Source: Amycolatopsis sp. QT-25
GTDB taxonomy: Bacteria > Actinomycetota > Actinomycetes > Mycobacteriales > Pseudonocardiaceae
Assembly (NCBI RefSeq): GCF_029369745.1
Contig: NZ_CP120210.1
Coordinates: 2,480,001 to 2,544,000 of the forward strand
Direction of reading: 5' to 3'
Length of the DNA stretch: 64,000 bases
Shown: one piece after another, positions 1 to 9,341 of the stretch
Position numbering within the stretch: the stretch's first letter is position 1
Layout of the letters: each line of letters begins with the position of its first letter
Position numbers and translations under genes: made by a program
Notes under the pieces: model-generated
What the model saw: only the letters and a program-made list of their open reading frames with translations
Databases searched by the model: none
What the model was told of the DNA's origin: nothing

Positions 1-1
1 C

Positions 2-373
2 GCCGCGGCGACCGGTGCCTGTGTCGGGTTCCTCTGGTGGAACGCGGCCCCGGCGAAGATCTTCATGGGTGACACCGGTTCGCTGGCCCTCGGTGGCCTC
101 GTCGCCGGCCTGTCGATGACCACCCGCACCGAACTGCTCGCCATCGTCATCGGCGGCCTGTTCATGGTCGAGATGATCTCGGTGGTCGCGCAGATCGCGG
201 TGTTCCGCACGACCAGGCGGCGGCTGTTCCGGATGGCCCCGTTCCATCACCACTTCGAACTCGCGGGCTGGGCGGAGACCACGGTCATCATCCGGTTCTG
301 GCTGCTCTCGGCCGTCTGCTGCATGTTCGGTCTCGGGCTGTTCTACAGCGAGCAACTCGGCCTCGGAGGATAA
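2..373 (+). CDS. mraY: MraY, phospho-N-acetylmuramoyl-pentapeptide transferase (3' part)
   Basis: This is the C-terminal 123 residues of an integral-membrane enzyme that transfers phospho-MurNAc-pentapeptide from UDP to undecaprenyl phosphate, giving lipid I at the inner face of the membrane. The open frame runs in from the left edge, so the start lies outside. The family signature [12 protein letters not shown] is visible around codons 22-33, and the HHHFE motif of the last cytoplasmic loop (GTCs '[10 protein letters not shown]') follows, then a final membrane helix. The stop lies 3 bases before murD, as in a normal dcw operon. Identification is secure; only the upstream half is missing. Confidence 0.97.
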   Translation, partial: AAATGACVGFLWWNAAPAKIFMGDTGSLALGGLVAGLSMTTRTELLAIVIGGLFMVEMISVVAQIAVFRTTRRRLFRMAPFHHHFELAGWAETTVIIRFWLLSAVCCMFGLGLFYSEQLGLGG

Positions 374-376
374 GCG

Positions 377-1780
377 GTGGAACTGGCCGGTCGTCACGTC
401 CTCGTCGCCGGAGCCGGGGTCACCGGCAAATCCGCCGTCCCGGTCCTGCTGGAGCGGGGCGCGCGGGTCACCGTCACCGACGGCAACGCCGGACGCCTCG
501 CGGAACTCGAAGGTCTCGGCGCCGAACTGGTGCCGGGCCTCTCGGAGCCACCCGAAGGTGTCGAGCTGGTCGTGACCAGCCCCGGCTGGAAGCCGTCTTC
601 GCCGTTGCTGGTGGCGGCGGCCGAGACGGGTATCGAAGTGATCGGCGACGTCGAGCTGGCGTGGCGTGTCGGGCGGCTGCGCGCCAAGCCGCCGGTATGG
701 CTCGCGATCACCGGCACCAACGGCAAGACGACCACGGTCGGGATGCTGGAGTCGATCCTGCGGTCCGCCGGGGTCGACGCGGTGGCCTGCGGGAACGTCG
801 GCTTCGCGGTGCTCGACGCGGTGCGGGCCGGGCACGAGGTGCTCGCCGTGGAGCTGTCGAGCTTCCAGCTGCACTGGTCGTCCACGCTGGCGCCGCTCGC
901 GTCGGTGGTGCTGAACCTGGCCGAGGACCACCTCGACTGGCATGGCTCGATGGAGGAGTACGCGGCCGCGAAGGGACGGGTCCACACCCATTCCCGGAAC
1001 GTGGTGCACAACGTCGGCGAACCTTGGTCCGTCCGGCTCGCCGACGAGCACGCGCCCGCCGGCGCCCGGCGCGTCGCCTTCGGCATGGGCACCCCGCGCC
1101 CCGGCGAACTCGGGATCGTGGAAGACCTGCTGGTGGACCGCGCCTTCGTCGCCGACCCGGCGACCAGCGCCGACGAACTCGGCACCCTGGCCGACGTCCG
1201 TCCCGCCGGTCCGCACAACGTCTCCAACGCCCTCGCCGCGGCCGCGCTGGCCCGCGCGTACGGCGTCACCGGAGAAGACGTCGCCAAGGGACTGCGCGAG
1301 TACCGGCCCGCCCCTCATCGCGCCGAAGAGATCGGGGAGATCGACGGCGTCCGGTACATCAACGACTCCAAGGCGACCAACCCGCACGCGGCGAGCGGTT
1401 CGCTCCGCGCGCATCTGGACGTCGTGTGGATCGCCGGTGGCCAGCTCAAGGGCGCTTCCGTGGACGAGCTCGTCGGCTCGATCGCCGGACGGCTGCGGGG
1501 AGTCGTCCTGTTCGGCGTCGATTCACCCGTGATCGCCGCCGCGGTCGCGCGACACGCCCCGGATGTCCCGGTCGAGAGCCTGCCTTCGGGTGACGATGAC
1601 ACCATGACTGCGGCGGTGAAGGCGGCCCGCGCCCTGGCGCGCCCTGGTGACGTGGTGCTGCTGGCCCCCGCCGCGGCGTCGTTGGACATGTACTCGAGCT
1701 ACGGCGAGCGCGGCGACGCGTTCGCGCGGGCGGTCCGTGTCCTGCGCGACGGTGCGGGGGAGACCAGTGACGGCGGTTGA
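377..1780 (+). CDS. murD: MurD, UDP-N-acetylmuramoyl-L-alanine--D-glutamate ligase
   Basis: Cytoplasmic Mur ligase that adds D-glutamate to UDP-MurNAc-L-Ala using ATP. At 467 residues it has normal family length. A Rossmann-like N-terminus (VAGAGVTGKSA, residues 9-19) is followed by the ATP loop GTNGKTTT near residues 112-119, the ELSSFQL motif and the conserved HRAEEI and NDSKATN segments. The GTG start is preceded by CGGAGGA at 363-369, a good ribosome site. It sits 3 bases after mraY and overlaps the ftsW start by 14 bases, indicating translational coupling in the dcw operon. Confidence 0.98.
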   Translation: MELAGRHVLVAGAGVTGKSAVPVLLERGARVTVTDGNAGRLAELEGLGAELVPGLSEPPEGVELVVTSPGWKPSSPLLVAAAETGIEVIGDVELAWRVGRLRAKPPVWLAITGTNGKTTTVGMLESILRSAGVDAVACGNVGFAVLDAVRAGHEVLAVELSSFQLHWSSTLAPLASVVLNLAEDHLDWHGSMEEYAAAKGRVHTHSRNVVHNVGEPWSVRLADEHAPAGARRVAFGMGTPRPGELGIVEDLLVDRAFVADPATSADELGTLADVRPAGPHNVSNALAAAALARAYGVTGEDVAKGLREYRPAPHRAEEIGEIDGVRYINDSKATNPHAASGSLRAHLDVVWIAGGQLKGASVDELVGSIAGRLRGVVLFGVDSPVIAAAVARHAPDVPVESLPSGDDDTMTAAVKAARALARPGDVVLLAPAAASLDMYSSYGERGDAFARAVRVLRDGAGETSDGG

Positions 1781-3260
1781 GGACAGGAAGCGTGAGTCCG
1801 CGCCACGGCAACGCAAGGCTCGTGAGCGCCGGGGACGCAAGGAAAGCCCGTTCGTCGCCTTCCGCACCGCGCTGACGGCGTGGCTTTCGCGGCCGCTCGC
1901 CTCGTTCCACCTGGTGCTCGCGCTCACCGGTGTGCTGACCGTGATCGGCATCGTGATGGTGCTGTCCGCGTCGTCGGTCGCTTCGTACAACCCCGAGACC
2001 GGTGCGGGCGTGTACGCCCAGTTCAGCAAGCACATCATGTTCGTCGCCATCGGCGCGGCGGTGTTCTGGATCGGGCTCCGGATTCCCCTGGAACGCGTCC
2101 GGCGGCTGTCGGCGACGGCCACCGTCGTCTGCCTCGGGCTGCTGGTTCTGGTGCTGACCCCGCTCGGAACCGAGTTGAACGGCTCCCGGGGCTGGTTCCG
2201 GTTCGGCGGGTTCGCCTTCCAGCCGGTCGAGGCGGCCAAGGTCGCGCTGGCCTTCTGGGGCGCGCACATCCTGGTGATCAAGTACAACATCATCAACCAG
2301 TGGCGCCATCTGCTCGTCCCGGTCGTGCCGATCGCGCTGCTGATGTTCGCGCTGGTCATGATGCAGCCCGACCTCGGTGGCACGGTCACCCTCGCGGTGG
2401 TGCTGCTGGCCCTGCTGTGGTTCGCGGGCGCGCCGAAACGGCTGTTCGGCGTCATCCTCGCGGGTGGTCTCGTCGGGGTCCTGGTGCTGGCCATCATCGA
2501 GCCGTACCGGCTCGCGCGGGTGCTGTCGTTCGTTTCCGGCGACCCGGACACCAGCGCGGACGGCTTCCAGGCCAACCAGGCGAAACTCGCGCTCGCCGAC
2601 GGCGGCCTGTTCGGCAAGGGCCTCGGCCAGGGCCAGTCCAACTGGGGCTACCTGCCGAACGTGCAGAACGACTTCATCTTCGCCCTGATCGGCGAGGAAC
2701 TCGGTTTCATCGGCTGTGTGGTGGTGCTGGGGCTGTTCGCCGGCGTCGCCATCGTGGGCCTGCGGATCGCCACCCGGAACCTCGACCCGTGGATCCGCAT
2801 CGTGTCCGGCACGCTGACCGTGTTCCTGGTCGCGCAGGCGGGTATCAACATCGGCTACGTCGTCGGCCTGCTGCCGGTCACCGGGGTGACCTTGCCGTTG
2901 ATCTCCTACGGCGGGACGTCGCTGGTGATCACCATGCTCATCATGGGGATCCTCGCCAACGCCGCCCGGCACGAACCGGAGGCGGTGGCCGCACTGCGTT
3001 CGCAGGGGCCGGGTAAATTCGGACGCCTGCTGAGGCTTCCCGCGCCCGAGCCGTACCGCCCGCCCGCCAAACGCAAGGGCGCCGCGGCCAGGGGAGGCGC
3101 CGCCAAGGCGGCGAGGCCCGCGCCGAGGACGGCGAGGCCTTCGCCCGCCCAGGAACGGCGCCGGTCGGTGCGGGAACCCGGCAGGAGGACGGCCGCGCGA
3201 ACGGCGGCGAACCGCGGTACCGCGAAACGAGGTACCGCAAACCGGAGAGGTCATAGGTGA
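1767..3260 (+). CDS. ftsW: FtsW, septal peptidoglycan glycosyltransferase
   Basis: SEDS-family polytopic membrane protein that polymerises lipid II at the division septum with its partner class B PBP. The GTG start at 1767 gives 497 residues: a charged cytoplasmic N-terminus, about ten hydrophobic helices, and family landmarks [20 protein letters not shown] and the C-terminal [10 protein letters not shown] motif. The frame is open further upstream, but only inside murD. The final ~65 residues are very rich in Lys, Arg, Ala and Pro, a long basic cytoplasmic tail with near repeats ([10 protein letters not shown]). It overlaps murD by 14 bases and murG by 4 (GTGA). Confidence 0.96.
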   Translation: MTAVEDRKRESAPRQRKARERRGRKESPFVAFRTALTAWLSRPLASFHLVLALTGVLTVIGIVMVLSASSVASYNPETGAGVYAQFSKHIMFVAIGAAVFWIGLRIPLERVRRLSATATVVCLGLLVLVLTPLGTELNGSRGWFRFGGFAFQPVEAAKVALAFWGAHILVIKYNIINQWRHLLVPVVPIALLMFALVMMQPDLGGTVTLAVVLLALLWFAGAPKRLFGVILAGGLVGVLVLAIIEPYRLARVLSFVSGDPDTSADGFQANQAKLALADGGLFGKGLGQGQSNWGYLPNVQNDFIFALIGEELGFIGCVVVLGLFAGVAIVGLRIATRNLDPWIRIVSGTLTVFLVAQAGINIGYVVGLLPVTGVTLPLISYGGTSLVITMLIMGILANAARHEPEAVAALRSQGPGKFGRLLRLPAPEPYRPPAKRKGAAARGGAAKAARPAPRTARPSPAQERRRSVREPGRRTAARTAANRGTAKRGTANRRGHR

Positions 3261-4384
3261 ACAACCCCGTCAGAGCCGACGCAGCAGCCGAGGTCGCCGG
3301 CAAGGCGCCGGTGGTCGTGGTCGCCGGTGGCGGCACCGCAGGGCATATCGAACCGGCGCTCGCCCTCGCGGACGCGGTGATGCGCTTGCGTCCCGACGCG
3401 AAGGTGATCGCGCTGGGAACCGAGCGCGGGCTGGAGAACAAACTCGTCCCCGCGCGGGGGTACCAGCTGGAGCTGATCCCGCCGGTGCCGATGCCTCGCA
3501 AGCCGACGCCCGAACTGCTGAAGATGCCGTTGAAGGTCCGCGACGCGGTCAAGCGCACCCGTGAGGTCCTGGACCGGGTCGGCGCGGACGTCGTCGTCGG
3601 CTTCGGCGGGTACGTCGCGCTGCCGGCGTATCTCGCCGCGCGCGGCCGCACGCCGATCGTGGTGCACGAGGCCAACGAGAAGCCGGGCCTGGCGAACAAG
3701 GTCGGCGCGCGATTCGCCGTCCGCGTCGCGGTCGCCGTCCCGGGCACGCCGCTGGCGAAGGCCGAGGTCATCGGCATCCCGCTGCGCCGCTCCATCACCT
3801 CGCTCGACAGGGCCGCGCTGCGCGCCGAAGCCCGTGAGCACTTCGGGCTCGACCCCGACGCCCCGACACTGCTGGTCTTCGGCGGATCGCAGGGCGCGGT
3901 GTCGATCAACGGCGCCGTTTCCGGCGCGGCCAAGGAGTTCGCGGACGCCGGTGTCGGCGTCCTGCACGCACACGGGCCGAAGAACACGCTGGTCGTCCAG
4001 GAGTTCCCCGGACGCCCGGCGTACGTCCCGGTGCCGTACCTGGAACGCATGGACCTGGCCTACGCCGCCGCCGACGCGGTGCTGTGCCGCTCGGGCGCGA
4101 TGACCGTCGCCGAGGTCTCGGCCGTCGGCCTGCCCGCGGTGTTCGTCCCGCTGCCCTACGGCAACGGCGAGCAGGCGGTCAACGCCCGGCCCGCGGTCGA
4201 CGCGGGTGCCGGTCTGCTGGTCGCCGACGCCGACCTCACCCCCGCCAAGGTCGCGGAGCTGGTGATCCCGCTGGTGTCCGACGCCGGCAGGGTCGCGAAG
4301 ATGAGTGCGGCCGCGGTCGGCCTCGGTCACCGCGAGGCCGACGAGACCCTTGCCAAGATCGTGCTGGAGGCCGCAGGTGCCTGA
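3257..4384 (+). CDS. murG: MurG, lipid II synthase (GlcNAc transferase)
   Basis: GT-B fold glycosyltransferase that adds GlcNAc from UDP-GlcNAc to lipid I on the cytoplasmic side of the membrane, forming lipid II. Of its 375 residues, the N-terminal glycine-rich acceptor loop [12 protein letters not shown] is at about residues 22-33, GFGGYV follows, and the C-terminal donor-site loop GGSQGA lies near residue 213, with the family C-terminal SGAMTVAE segment. The GTG start overlaps the ftsW stop as GTGA; GAGAGG lies just upstream. It overlaps murC by 8 bases. Confidence 0.98.
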   Translation: MNNPVRADAAAEVAGKAPVVVVAGGGTAGHIEPALALADAVMRLRPDAKVIALGTERGLENKLVPARGYQLELIPPVPMPRKPTPELLKMPLKVRDAVKRTREVLDRVGADVVVGFGGYVALPAYLAARGRTPIVVHEANEKPGLANKVGARFAVRVAVAVPGTPLAKAEVIGIPLRRSITSLDRAALRAEAREHFGLDPDAPTLLVFGGSQGAVSINGAVSGAAKEFADAGVGVLHAHGPKNTLVVQEFPGRPAYVPVPYLERMDLAYAAADAVLCRSGAMTVAEVSAVGLPAVFVPLPYGNGEQAVNARPAVDAGAGLLVADADLTPAKVAELVIPLVSDAGRVAKMSAAAVGLGHREADETLAKIVLEAAGA

Positions 4385-5786
4385 CACTCTCCCCGACACG
4401 CTCGGGCGTGCCCATCTGATCGGGATCGGCGGTGCCGGGATGAGCGGGATCGCACGGATCCTGCTGGCCCGCGGCGCCCAGGTCTCCGGATCCGACGCCA
4501 AGGAGTCGCGCGCGTTCCTTTCGCTGCGTGCCCAGGGCGCGGAGATCGCCGTCGGACAGCGTGCCGAGAACCTCGACGCCTTCCCCGAGGGGCCGTCCTC
4601 GGTGATCGTGTCGACCGCGATCAAGGAGTCCAACCCGGAGTTGGCGGCCGCGCGGGAACGCGGGATCACCGTGCTGCACCGCGCGGAGGCGCTGGCCGGG
4701 CTGATGGCGGGCCACCGCGTCGCCTGCATCGCCGGGACGCACGGCAAGACGTCGACGACGTCGATGCTGACCGTCGCGTTGCAGCAGTGCCGGCTCGACC
4801 CGTCCTTCGCCATCGGCGGCGACCTCAACGAGTCGGGCGCCAACGCGCATCACGGCGAGGGCGGCGTCTTCGTCGCCGAGGCCGACGAGAGCGACGGGTC
4901 GTTCCTGGCCTACTCGCCTTCGGTCGCCGTGGTGACCAACGTCGAGCCGGACCATCTGGACCACCACGGCACGGCCGAGGCGTACGTCTCGGTGTTCACC
5001 GACTTCCTCGGCCGGATCGTGCCGGGCGGGCTGCTGATCGTCTGCGGTGACGACGAGGGCGCCGAGGAGCTGGGCGCGCGGGCCTCGGCGCAGGGCATCC
5101 GCGTCCGTCGTTACGGGCGTTCGGCCACGGGTGCCGAGGACGCCAAGGTGCTGGACTACGTGCCGGCTCCCGACGGCGGCGTCGTCCGGATCTCCTTGCG
5201 GGGCGAGGAAATCACCCTCCGGGTCGCGGTGCCGGGGGAGCACATGGCGCTGAACGCGATCGCCGCGCTGCTGGCCGGGATCGAGCTCGGCGCGCCGGTC
5301 GAAGGACTCGCCCAAGGGCTCGCCGCGTTCGGCGGCGTCCGGCGGCGGTTCGAGTTCAAGGGCCGCTCGGGCGACGTCCGCGTGTACGACGACTACGCGC
5401 ACCACCCGACCGAGGTCGACGCGCAGCTGCGCGCGGTGCGGACGGCCGCGGGGCCGGGCCGGGTCGTCGTGGTCTTCCAGCCGCATCTGTACTCGCGCAC
5501 GAAGACGTTCTCGAAGGAGTTCGCGGCCGCGCTGGCCTTGGCCGACGAGGTCGTCGTGCTGGACGTCTTCGGGGCGCGTGAAAAGCCGGAACCCGGCGTG
5601 AGCGGCGCGCTCATCGCCGACCAGATCTCCGGTGTCCCCGTGCACTACCAGCCCGCGTTCGACGTCGCCGCGAAGCTCGCGGCGGATCTGGTCGGACCCG
5701 GCGACCTGCTGGTGACCATGGGCGCCGGCGACGTCACGCAGCTCGGCCCGGAGATCCTGGCCGAGCTGGACCGGCGGGCAGGCTAG
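4377..5786 (+). CDS. murC: MurC, UDP-N-acetylmuramate--L-alanine ligase
   Basis: Cytoplasmic Mur ligase that starts the stem peptide by joining L-alanine to UDP-MurNAc with ATP. The GTG at 4377 gives 469 residues. The N-terminal nucleotide-sugar domain begins [12 protein letters not shown]; the ATP loop GTHGKTSTT starts at residue 120; EADESDGSF and [10 protein letters not shown] are family motifs. GGAGG at 4366-4370 is spaced correctly for this start, and the gene overlaps murG by 8 bases. The next gene, ftsQ, begins 2 bases after the stop. Confidence 0.98.
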   Translation: MPDTLPDTLGRAHLIGIGGAGMSGIARILLARGAQVSGSDAKESRAFLSLRAQGAEIAVGQRAENLDAFPEGPSSVIVSTAIKESNPELAAARERGITVLHRAEALAGLMAGHRVACIAGTHGKTSTTSMLTVALQQCRLDPSFAIGGDLNESGANAHHGEGGVFVAEADESDGSFLAYSPSVAVVTNVEPDHLDHHGTAEAYVSVFTDFLGRIVPGGLLIVCGDDEGAEELGARASAQGIRVRRYGRSATGAEDAKVLDYVPAPDGGVVRISLRGEEITLRVAVPGEHMALNAIAALLAGIELGAPVEGLAQGLAAFGGVRRRFEFKGRSGDVRVYDDYAHHPTEVDAQLRAVRTAAGPGRVVVVFQPHLYSRTKTFSKEFAAALALADEVVVLDVFGAREKPEPGVSGALIADQISGVPVHYQPAFDVAAKLAADLVGPGDLLVTMGAGDVTQLGPEILAELDRRAG

Positions 5787-5788
5787 CC

Positions 5789-6625
5789 ATGACGCAGACC
5801 GGGGAACGCCGCCGCCCGGCCGAACCCGGTCGGCGTCCGCGCGCTGACCGCACCGAACGCGTTGAACGCACTCGGCGCGGTCAACGCTCCCAGGCCCGCC
5901 GCGGCAGGCGGTCCGGGTACGACCGCCGCCGCATCACCCGGCCGGCCAGGCGCAAGGAGCTGCGGCGGCGTTGGGTCGCGGTGCTTTCGGTGCTGACCGT
6001 CATCGCCCTGGTCCACCTCCTGTGGTTCAGCTCGATGCTGGGCGTGCGGCAGGTCGACGTCCTCGGGGCGAGTTCCGTGCCCGCGGAACAGATCCGCGCC
6101 GCGGCGGCGGTGCCGGACCAGATACCGATGCTGCGCCTGGACACCGACGACCTCCGCGACCGGGTGGCGCAGATGCCCGGCATCGCCACCGTCGACGTCT
6201 CCCGGTCGTGGCCGGGCACCATCGAGATCACCGTGACCGAACGCGCCGCGATCGCCTTCTTCGACAGCGGACCCGGCGGCGACGGCATCCACCTCGTCGA
6301 CGGCGGGGGCGTGGTGTTCAAGACGGTCAAGGAACGGCCCGCCGGGCTGCCCGAGCTCAAGCTGCCGTCGGTGTCGGCGGACGACCCGGTGACCCGCGCG
6401 GTGACCGGCGTCCTCGGCGTGATTCCGCAGCAGCTGCTCAAGCAGGTCACCACCGCGACGGCGAAGACCCCCGGCAGCGTCGAGTTCGCGCTGGCCGACG
6501 GGAAGACCGTACGGTGGGGGACCTCGGCCGACACCGAACGCAAGGCGAAGGTCCTGGCCGCCCTGCTCACGCGCGAGGGCAAGGTCTTCGACGTCTCGGC
6601 ACCCGATCTGCCCACCGTCTCCTGA
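5789..6625 (+). CDS. ftsQ: FtsQ, divisome membrane protein
   Basis: Bitopic divisome protein linking early and late division proteins. Its 278 residues have a strongly basic cytoplasmic N-terminus (about 65 residues rich in Arg), one membrane helix (about residues 66-86), then the POTRA domain (GVRQVDVLGASSVP onward) and the FtsQ/DivIB domain. The start lies 2 bases after murC. In most actinobacteria ftsZ follows directly; here the next gene is a TetR regulator on the other strand, 16 bases away, so the dcw cluster ends at this gene. Its TGA stop lies in a partial copy of the CGCAATT repeat found elsewhere in the window. Confidence 0.95.
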   Translation: MTQTGERRRPAEPGRRPRADRTERVERTRRGQRSQARRGRRSGYDRRRITRPARRKELRRRWVAVLSVLTVIALVHLLWFSSMLGVRQVDVLGASSVPAEQIRAAAAVPDQIPMLRLDTDDLRDRVAQMPGIATVDVSRSWPGTIEITVTERAAIAFFDSGPGGDGIHLVDGGGVVFKTVKERPAGLPELKLPSVSADDPVTRAVTGVLGVIPQQLLKQVTTATAKTPGSVEFALADGKTVRWGTSADTERKAKVLAALLTREGKVFDVSAPDLPTVS

Positions 6626-6641
6626 CGAATTGCGGGGTCGG

Positions 6642-7391
6642 TCAGCGGGTGACGAGGGCTTCGATGCCGTCCAGCAGGCGTTCCAGGCCGAAAGCGAAGG
6701 TCTCGTCGGCGGCTTCGCAGGTATCCGCGTCGTAGCCGCCGCTTTCCCAGATCCGCGTCATCGCCGGATGCCGTTCCACGTCGAAGTACTTCTCCCAGAA
6801 CACCATCCGCTGCCCCCACCAGGCGTCGGTCGACTGCCCGGTCTCCTGCTCCACCTGCGCGGTCTCGGCGAAAAGCGTCGCGTTGGCCTGCACGTAGATC
6901 TCGATGCTGTTCGCGGCCGCGGCCGCCTTGCGCGGCCCCAGACCGAGGTCCGACACCGCCGCGATCAGGTACTCCTGACCCGCCATCAGCCCCGGGCCGA
7001 GCACCGGTCGCACCATCGACGTCGAGCGCAGCCACGGATGCGCCCGGAACACGGCCAGCGTGCGGTCGCCGTAGAGCCGCACCTGCTCGCGCCAGCCGTC
7101 CGGGCGGGGATCACCGGGACCGGGAAGGTTTCGTTCGGCGAGTACCGAGTCCACCATGAGGTCGAGCAGTTCGGTCTTGCCCGGCACGTAGGTGTAGAGC
7201 GTCATCGTGCCGACGCCGAGTTCCTTGGCGATCCGGCTCATCGAGACGGTCGCCTCGCCGGCACCGTCGGCGAGCACGACGGCGGTGGAGATCACCTGGT
7301 CGAGGATCAGTTTCGGCTTCCGCCCCTTGGTCGGCTGCCGGGCTTCGCCGCGGTCACGCCACAACAGTTCGAGGCTGCGCTCGAAGTCCAT
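6642..7391 (-). CDS. TetR-family transcriptional regulator
   Basis: One-component repressor of about 249 residues. An N-terminal helix-turn-helix is seen in SMSRIAKELGVGTMTLYTYVPGKTELL, followed by the larger ligand-binding domain typical of TetR_C-type members. I chose the ATG at 7391 because GGAG lies 5 bases upstream; an in-frame GTG at 7397 is possible but its spacing is poor. It is divergent from the NmrA-type gene at 7487, and two matching inverted repeats lie between them, so it probably represses itself and that neighbour. The ligand is unknown. Confidence 0.9.
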   Translation of the reverse strand: MDFERSLELLWRDRGEARQPTKGRKPKLILDQVISTAVVLADGAGEATVSMSRIAKELGVGTMTLYTYVPGKTELLDLMVDSVLAERNLPGPGDPRPDGWREQVRLYGDRTLAVFRAHPWLRSTSMVRPVLGPGLMAGQEYLIAAVSDLGLGPRKAAAAANSIEIYVQANATLFAETAQVEQETGQSTDAWWGQRMVFWEKYFDVERHPAMTRIWESGGYDADTCEAADETFAFGLERLLDGIEALVTR

Positions 7392-7429
7392 CCACACTCC
7401 ACTCGGCCGTGAAACTGGATTCTACATTC

Positions 7430-7470
7430 TCGTATGCGGTACGGTTAACCTGATCTCGTAGGGTATACGA
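7430..7470. promoter_or_regulatory. Tandem candidate TetR operators
   Basis: Two copies of the inverted repeat TCGTA-N5-TACGR lie at 7430-7444 and 7456-7470, their centres 26 bp apart, between the divergent TetR gene and the NmrA-type gene. The second copy ends just before the AAAGGAG ribosome site of the 7487 gene. Pairing, symmetry and position fit an operator array for the adjacent TetR protein. Function is inferred, not shown. Confidence 0.6.
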
Positions 7471-7486
7471 AAAGGAGTGGGGAATC

Positions 7487-8320
7487 GTGACGATCCTGGT
7501 GACCGGTGCGACCGGAAGCGTCGGCAGGCTGCTCGTCGACGAACTGGTACGGGCCGGAGCGCCGGTGCGGGCGCTGACCGTCAACCCGGTCAAGGCGGCG
7601 CTGCCGGAGCAGGTGGAGGTCGCCAAGGGCTACCTGGGCAAACCGGAGACGCTGCCGGAAGCGCTCAAGGGGGTCGAGACCGTGTACCTGGCGCCGCTGG
7701 CGGCCAAGGTGGACGACTTCGTGAAGCTGGCGAAGGAGGCCGGAGTACGCAGGGTGGTGGCGCTGTCGGGCAGCAACGCCGACGACCCGGCGGAGAACTC
7801 GAGCGGTGTGGACTACGCGATCATCGAAAAGGCGGTCCGTGAGGCGGACTTCGACTGGACCTTCCTGCGGCCGGGCGCTTTCATGAACAACACCTTCGGC
7901 TGGGCGGAGACGATCAAGGCCGAGCGGGTGGTCCGCGAGGCCTACCCCGAATCCCGGATGACGCCGATCGACCTGGCGGACATCGCCGCCGTCGCGGCAC
8001 ACGTCATCCTGACCGAGGGGCACGTCGGCAAGAAGTACACGCTGAGCGGCCCGGAAGCGATCAGCCAGCGCGAACAGGTCGCCGCCATCTCGGCCGCGCT
8101 CGGGGAGGAGGTCACCTTCCAGGAGCTCACCCGGGAGGAGGCGAACAAGCAGTGGGCCGCCACCGGGATCCCGGCGGAGATCGCCGAGTGGTTGCTCGAC
8201 GGTTTCGCGTACTTCACCGAAAATCCCGACAAGCCGACGGGCGTCGTCCAGGAACTCACCGGACGGCCTGGTGTGACCTACGCGGAGTGGGCGGTGGCGA
8301 ACGTCGAAGCGTTCCGCTGA
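7487..8320 (+). CDS. NmrA-like NAD(P)-binding protein
   Basis: Atypical short-chain dehydrogenase of 277 residues with an N-terminal Rossmann signature (ILVTGATGSVGRLL, residues 3-16), and the family landmarks VVALSG and FLRPGAFMNN. Relatives include azoreductase-like SDRs, NmrA redox sensors and quinone oxidoreductases, so substrate and even catalysis are uncertain. GTG start with AAAGGAG about 10 bases upstream. It is divergent from a TetR gene and lies behind two candidate operators, suggesting induction by a small molecule. Confidence 0.88.
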   Translation: MTILVTGATGSVGRLLVDELVRAGAPVRALTVNPVKAALPEQVEVAKGYLGKPETLPEALKGVETVYLAPLAAKVDDFVKLAKEAGVRRVVALSGSNADDPAENSSGVDYAIIEKAVREADFDWTFLRPGAFMNNTFGWAETIKAERVVREAYPESRMTPIDLADIAAVAAHVILTEGHVGKKYTLSGPEAISQREQVAAISAALGEEVTFQELTREEANKQWAATGIPAEIAEWLLDGFAYFTENPDKPTGVVQELTGRPGVTYAEWAVANVEAFR

Positions 8321-8327
8321 ACCCGTC

Positions 8328-8379
8328 ACTCGCGTGCTTGAACTCGTCACTCGAGAGTTACGGCTTCAAGCACGCGAGT
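8328..8379. terminator. 15-bp inverted repeat, likely bidirectional terminator
   Basis: Perfect 15-bp arms (ACTCGCGTGCTTGAA at 8328-8342 and its complement at 8365-8379) with a 22-base loop lie between the convergent NmrA-type gene and the gene ending at 8417. Fragments of the same words (GTCACTCG, GTGAGTGAC) continue to 8405. Position suggests transcription termination for both genes. Confidence 0.6.
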
Positions 8380-8416
8380 CACGGCCAGGAGCACGTGAGT
8401 GACGAGTTGCCGGTCC

Positions 8417-9211
8417 TCAGCGGGCCCGGCGAGGCAGGCGGGTCGGGAGCGGCGCACCACGCCGCGGCTGATCGGCCGTCGCCTGAGCGGAAGGCCGGGC
8501 GGGCGGCGAGGACGGCCGTTGCGGCTGGGGCAGCGGAGGCGGGGCCTGCGATTCGCGGGGCCAGGCGGGGGTGATCATCGCCTGCGCCCCGACGCGGCGG
8601 ACCGGCAGTCCGTGTGCCTCCCTGGCGGGCAAGCCCGGCCAGATCTCGGCCGCCTCCTTGGCGGCGTCGCGGATCGCGGTGCCGTCGAGCGAGGTGCGGG
8701 TCTCCTCGATGTCGCGGTCGAGCCACTGGACGACGAACTCCAGCGGCCCGTCGGGCGGCAGCGGCCACAGGAAGATCTCGTGGTCGACGTGGAACGCCGA
8801 ACCGCCCAGCCCCCGCGCGCGCAGCACCGGCTGGTCCGGTTTGGCGGCGGACGGCACGGAGATGGTCTCCGAACTGGCCCGCCTTCCGTCGGGGAAGAGC
8901 ACCCCGACCAGCAGTGCGTGGTAGTCCGGGACCCGGCGATGGCCGATCAGGCCCTCGCCGGGATCGCCGGGCAGGAGATCCCGCGCGTACACCGACAGCT
9001 GGAAGGACACCGACTCCGGCCACACCTCGATGCCGCGCAGCGCCACGATGGTCCGCTCGGAGCGGCCCAGCGGCATCGACCACGGCAGGATCGCCGGCAC
9101 GATGTACTCGCGCGGCGTCTCCACCCAGGGGCGGCCGTTGTAGCCGAACAGTTCCTGTTCCGGCACCGGGAACAGCGGGCGGCCGCGCGGACCGTCGGTG
9201 AAGAAGCTCAT
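8417..9211 (-). CDS. Conserved hypothetical protein
   Basis: I do not recognise a characterised family. The 264-residue product starts MSFFTDGPRGRP, has no signal peptide or membrane helix, a mixed alpha/beta-looking middle part (FQLSVYARDLL, FVVQWLDRDIEETR), and a C-terminal Pro/Arg/Ala-rich tail of about 50 residues that looks disordered. The ATG at 9211 begins the conserved-looking part; the frame is open for 39 more codons of low-quality sequence. It follows pknL by 130 bases on the same strand and could be cotranscribed with it. Confidence 0.65.
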   Translation of the reverse strand: MSFFTDGPRGRPLFPVPEQELFGYNGRPWVETPREYIVPAILPWSMPLGRSERTIVALRGIEVWPESVSFQLSVYARDLLPGDPGEGLIGHRRVPDYHALLVGVLFPDGRRASSETISVPSAAKPDQPVLRARGLGGSAFHVDHEIFLWPLPPDGPLEFVVQWLDRDIEETRTSLDGTAIRDAAKEAAEIWPGLPAREAHGLPVRRVGAQAMITPAWPRESQAPPPLPQPQRPSSPPARPSAQATADQPRRGAPLPTRLPRRAR

Positions 9212-9341
9212 CGTGGACCGGGTGCGGCAGAACGCGGGGTGAACCTGACCGACCTGCCGCTCACGCCGTCGACGACCACCATGTACTGCACGGTATCCGA
9301 TGACCAGGCCGGTACTGAACGGTTTCACCGCACCTTTCGGG

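Noticed and set aside
1446..3254. Long open frame antisense to ftsW and murD (602 codons)
   Set aside because: High-GC shadow: composition is Arg/Gln/Asp/His-rich low complexity, no domain, and the plus strand encodes two clear dcw proteins.
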